Positions 6,610-9,229 of a stretch of DNA of 9,229 nucleotides are shown here, piece after piece; the first letter of the stretch is position 1, and each line of letters begins with the position of its first letter. The stretch is from NCBI GenBank assembly GCA_902797565.1, contig CADBTO010000004.1, positions 1 through 9,229 of the forward strand. The letters are read 5' to 3'. Source of the stretch: an uncultured Lachnospiraceae bacterium (lineage in GTDB: Bacteria > Bacillota > Clostridia > Lachnospirales > Lachnospiraceae). Both the position numbers and the translations under genes were made by a program. The notes under the pieces are model-generated. The model saw only the letters and a program-made list of their open reading frames with translations. It ran no database searches and was not told the origin of the DNA.

Positions 6610-8133
6610 ATGGAAACTGTAAAACAGATCAATGACGTGGTCAACGGTTTCGCCTGGGGTTCCTTCGGGCTGGCCCTACTGCTTGGTACAGGGCTTTTAT
6701 GCACCGTGGTTACAGGGGTGTTCCAGATCACCCATTTGAAAATCTGGTGGAAAGGCACGTTTGGGAATCTGGGCGGGCAGGCGCGTGTCATCAATGACGC
6801 GGGGGCCCTGTCGCAGTTCCGTGCGTTCTGTACGGCGCTTTGCGCGACCATTGGAACCGGAAATATTGTAGGAGTATCGACAGCCATCTGCATGGGCGGG
6901 CCGGGGGCCGTGTTCTGGATGTGGGTGGCGGCATTTCTGGGGATGATGGTGAAGTATTCGGAAAATGTGCTGGGCATCTATTACAGACGGCGGAATTCTG
7001 AAGGAGCCTGGTCCGGCGGGCCGATGTACTACCTGCAGGACGGGCTGGGGAAGATCCGGCATTGCAGGAGGCTGGGGCGTATCCTAGGCGTTCTGTTTTG
7101 TATCTTTACTGCCCTGGCGTCCTTCGGGATCGGCAATATGACGCAGATCAATAAGATCACGCTCAATGTCGGGGCCACCTTCATGTCAGACTGGGATCTG
7201 GGGATGTTCTGCGGGATTCCCAGGGTGAACTGGATGATCGGCGGCATCCTGATGCTGGCGGTTGCACTGATCATTTTTGGGGGATTCCGGCGTTTTGCGG
7301 CGGTTTCAGAGAAGATGGTGCCATTGATGTGTTTCATTTACGCGGCAGGCTGCCTGGTTATTATCATTTTGCATATTCGGGAACTTCCGATGATTTTTAC
7401 ATCGATCTTCCGGTTTGCGCTTGGACCGCGGGCTGCGCTCGGCGGGGCTTCGGGGGCTGCTTTGCAGGCTGCGCTCAGTACGATAAAAAGCGGCTGCAAA
7501 CGGGGTGTGTTTTCAAACGAGGCGGGACTTGGTTCATCTGTGATGGTACACAGCAATTCCTGTGCCAGGGAGCCGGTCAAGCAGGGGCTTTGGGGCATGG
7601 CGGAGGTCTTCCTGGATACGATCGTGATCTGTACGCTCACGGCGATTGTGGTGCTCTCTTCCGGAGCGATCAACCTGTCTACGGGTGAAATTGCGGCAGG
7701 GACAAATGATGCCACGCTGGTGGCACAGGCGTTCCGTTCCACTCTGGGCAAGCCGGGCGAATGGTTTGTGGTTCTTGCGATTGTGATGTTTGCGTTTACC
7801 ACGGTCATGGGCTGGTCCTATTATGGAGCGAAGACGATCGAATATTTGTTCGGTGTGGGCTGGTCAAGGTTCTACCGTCTGGTATTTATGGTGGTGATTA
7901 TGTTTGGTGCGATTATGGAATCCAATCTGGCCTGGGACATCAGTGATACGTTCAACGGGCTGATGATGATTCCAAACCTGATTGGGCTGGTGTCGCAAAT
8001 CCCGCTCATCATCCGGCTGTCACACAATTATATTGACCGAAGGGTTCGGGGGAGGGACGCTGCGCCGCTGCTGTCGTTTGACCCGGATATACAAAGGGAG
8101 GCAGAACGCGCCATTTTGAAGGGTGCAGAGTAA
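6610..8133 (+). CDS. AGCS family sodium:alanine/glycine symporter
   Basis: This 507-residue integral membrane protein imports small neutral amino acids, classically alanine or glycine, with Na+ (alanine/glycine:cation symporter family). It has about ten or eleven hydrophobic helices and full family length. Diagnostic stretches are GTGNIVGV (82-89), the family signature GGPGAVFWMWVAAFLG (96-111), SGGPMYYLQDGLG (135-147), KRGVFSNEAGLGSS (297-310) and VKQGLWGMAEVFLDT (323-337). In the family these helices line the substrate and sodium sites. After NEAGLGSS it reads VMVHSNS rather than the common APIAHAA, so it may belong to a different AGCS subgroup with altered specificity. The start is the only sensible one, giving METVKQINDVVNGFAWG, which aligns with usual AGCS N-termini. 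The ribosome site is odd: GAGGAGG ends about 18 nt upstream, while AAGGG is only 2 nt upstream. That suggests coupling to the preceding gene. Its place between kinase and response regulator implies a shared physiological role. Confidence 0.96.
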   Translation: METVKQINDVVNGFAWGSFGLALLLGTGLLCTVVTGVFQITHLKIWWKGTFGNLGGQARVINDAGALSQFRAFCTALCATIGTGNIVGVSTAICMGGPGAVFWMWVAAFLGMMVKYSENVLGIYYRRRNSEGAWSGGPMYYLQDGLGKIRHCRRLGRILGVLFCIFTALASFGIGNMTQINKITLNVGATFMSDWDLGMFCGIPRVNWMIGGILMLAVALIIFGGFRRFAAVSEKMVPLMCFIYAAGCLVIIILHIRELPMIFTSIFRFALGPRAALGGASGAALQAALSTIKSGCKRGVFSNEAGLGSSVMVHSNSCAREPVKQGLWGMAEVFLDTIVICTLTAIVVLSSGAINLSTGEIAAGTNDATLVAQAFRSTLGKPGEWFVVLAIVMFAFTTVMGWSYYGAKTIEYLFGVGWSRFYRLVFMVVIMFGAIMESNLAWDISDTFNGLMMIPNLIGLVSQIPLIIRLSHNYIDRRVRGRDAAPLLSFDPDIQREAERAILKGAE

Positions 8134-8166
8134 TCACGGGTGTTCATATAAAACAAGGAGAATGAG

Positions 8167-8988
8167 ATGAAAATAAACCATCAAGTGGTGATTATCAGCG
8201 ACAAGGAAAGCGTCGTGATCCGCGGCATCAAAAAACATCTGGGCGAGGAGGGCTATGAGATCTGGATGTCTCCGATGGACGAAACCGGAGTGAAAAAGAA
8301 CCTTGGGCATGCGGCGCTGTATATCATATACCTGTCCGCAGATATCCTGGGGAACAAGAAGGAACTGGCGAACCTGGTCAGCGTGGTCAGCCTGCTGCAG
8401 GGCTGTAAGCGGACCATGATCGTTATCGGTGAGAAGAAATTCCATGAAGATATGCTGAAAGAGGTTCCTGCATTGGGCGCATATCCGTGGATGGACCGGC
8501 CGCTGAATGTGGACGACCTGCTCGAGACGATTGAAAAGGTTGAGGAAACGGTGGACATTGGTGAGGAAGCGGAAGCTGTGCTGGCTGAGCTGCAGGAAAT
8601 GGATGCGCCGGGTGTACAGGCGCAAAGCGAACGCAAACGGATTCTGATTGTGGATGACGACCCGGCCTATGCGTCGATGGTCCGGGAATGGATCCGGGAC
8701 TACTACAAGGTTGATATCGTGACAGCGGGGATGCAGGCGATCACGTTCCTGATGAAGAACGGGGCGGATATGATCCTGCTGGATTATGAAATGCCGGTTG
8801 TGGACGGCCCGCAGGTTCTGGAGATGCTTCGTTCGGAGCCGCGCGTGGCGGATATTCCGGTCATCTTCCTGACCGGCGTGGGAGATATGGAAAGTGTGAA
8901 GCGGGTCATGGCCCTGCGTCCCAGGGGCTATGTCTTAAAGTCCACAACGAGGGACGACCTGATCAAGTATCTGAACGAACATATGTGA
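8167..8988 (+). CDS. Response regulator with degenerate plus intact receiver domain, no output domain
   Basis: This 273-residue cytosolic protein has two receiver-like halves. The N-terminal half (about 5-125) has the predicted alternating strand/helix pattern and ends WMDRPLNVDDLLETI like a receiver, but it has no Asp at the usual phospho-site (YIIYLS, 52-57). The switch Thr region is a Gly-rich IVIGEK, and the conserved Lys is Arg111. After a linker, the C-terminal receiver (158-272) is intact: D163/D164, acceptor D206 in LLDYEMP, T236 and K258 (followed by Ser instead of Pro). No DNA-binding, enzymatic or RNA-binding domain is present. The protein is best read as a phosphate-shuttle or protein-interaction regulator, probably receiving phosphate from the Hpt of the DegV kinase; that partner is inferred from the operon. 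AAGGAG lies 6 nt before the ATG. The gene is 33 bp behind the symporter, with no terminator between them, and is the last gene of the operon. Confidence 0.92.
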   Translation: MKINHQVVIISDKESVVIRGIKKHLGEEGYEIWMSPMDETGVKKNLGHAALYIIYLSADILGNKKELANLVSVVSLLQGCKRTMIVIGEKKFHEDMLKEVPALGAYPWMDRPLNVDDLLETIEKVEETVDIGEEAEAVLAELQEMDAPGVQAQSERKRILIVDDDPAYASMVREWIRDYYKVDIVTAGMQAITFLMKNGADMILLDYEMPVVDGPQVLEMLRSEPRVADIPVIFLTGVGDMESVKRVMALRPRGYVLKSTTRDDLIKYLNEHM

Positions 8989-9008
8989 AGCGGGTTTGAG
9001 CACCCGCT
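8989..9008 (+). other. Short hairpin directly after the operon's last stop codon
   Basis: AGCGGGT (8989-8995) and ACCCGCT (9002-9008) form a perfect 7-bp stem with a 6-nt loop, starting right after the stop codon. No T-tract follows, so it is not an intrinsic terminator by itself. It could protect the 3' end or assist the terminator 10 bases downstream. Confidence 0.45.
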
Positions 9009-9017
9009 GCAAAATAT

Positions 9018-9053
9018 AAAGAACTCCCCTGTTTCCGGGGGAGTTCTTTTTTT
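9018..9053. terminator. Strong intrinsic terminator, probably bidirectional
   Basis: AAAGAACTCCCC (9018-9029) pairs perfectly with GGGGAGTTCTTT (9038-9049) around an 8-nt loop, and the T-run 9047-9053 completes a rho-independent terminator for the plus-strand operon. Read from the minus strand the same stem is followed by TTTATATTTT, so it can also end the convergent gene on the right. Its position between two convergent stop codons fits both uses. Confidence 0.93.
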
Positions 9054-9065
9054 CAGGCTCAATAA

Positions 9066-9229
9066 TCATGCGACAGACTGCGCGGCGATCGGCTTTGCTG
9101 CATCTTTCTTGAAGTAGGTGGCATAGCGGATCCATGCGGTGACGGCACTGATGATCCAGACGATTCCGGAAGAGAGCCAGATGCCGGCTTCGCCGTATCC
9201 CATATAGCTGGTCAGAAGCACCGGGATGG
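9066..9229 (-). CDS. C-terminal end of a membrane transporter, probably MATE family (runs off right edge)
   Basis: The last 53 codons of a minus-strand gene are present, ending with TGA on the complement of 9066-9068. The translation starts IPVLLTSYMGYGEAGIWLSS, continues with one hydrophobic helix (about GIVWIISAVTAWI) and ends in a short basic, then Ala-rich, tail. The pattern of a glycine-containing loop, a WLS motif, a last membrane helix ending in IRY, then a lysine-containing tail resembles the C-terminus of MATE multidrug/Na+ antiporters. Only one helix is visible, so the family assignment is tentative. The reading frame is supported by its codon pattern, the hydrophobic segment and the adjacent shared terminator. 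It is convergent to the kinase/symporter operon and probably unrelated to it. Confidence 0.65.
   Translation of the reverse strand, partial: IPVLLTSYMGYGEAGIWLSSGIVWIISAVTAWIRYATYFKKDAAKPIAAQSVA

Noticed and set aside
8134..8166. Possible separate promoter or riboswitch before the response-regulator gene
   Set aside because: The gap is only 33 bp. It contains an AT-rich CATATAAAA but no good -35 partner and no room for a riboswitch. Read-through from the symporter is simpler.

Overview
The window looks like chromosomal DNA of a low-to-mid GC Firmicute, most probably an anaerobic Clostridia/Lachnospiraceae-type gut bacterium. The clues are the Clostridia-style hybrid histidine kinases with multi-pass membrane N-termini and acidic C-terminal tails, an AGCS sodium:amino-acid symporter, strong AGGAGG-like ribosome sites and tight operon packing. 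No phage, IS element, CRISPR array, rRNA or tRNA was seen. The taxonomic call is an inference.

Layout: a divergent regulatory region (924-1121) separates two signalling operons. To the left, on the minus strand, are an XRE-type helix-turn-helix protein fused to a response-regulator receiver (330-923) and an overlapping gene for a multi-pass membrane protein that runs off the left edge (1-337), probably its sensor kinase. To the right, on the plus strand, four genes form one operon: a membrane hybrid histidine kinase (1122-3173), a very large membrane hybrid kinase carrying a DegV fatty-acid-binding domain and an Hpt domain (3170-6601), an AGCS Na+:alanine/glycine symporter (6610-8133), and a response regulator with a degenerate and an intact receiver but no output domain (8167-8988). 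The operon ends at a strong intrinsic terminator (9018-9053). A convergent minus-strand gene then enters from the right edge, with a C-terminus resembling MATE efflux proteins (9066-9229).

How it may work (inference): the plus-strand operon encodes nearly all parts of a multistep phosphorelay. The DegV-containing kinase has His216, receiver Asp516 and Hpt His1004. The first kinase has His189 and Asp603 but no Hpt of its own. The last gene supplies a free receiver (Asp206). The DegV module suggests that a lipid or other hydrophobic carboxylate ligand is read inside the cell, and the embedded symporter suggests a link to amino-acid uptake. The only DNA-binding candidate in the window is the divergent XRE-receiver protein.

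The most notable feature is the DegV domain placed between the receiver and Hpt domains of a hybrid kinase. Its ligand-site residues are altered relative to ordinary DegV/FakB proteins.
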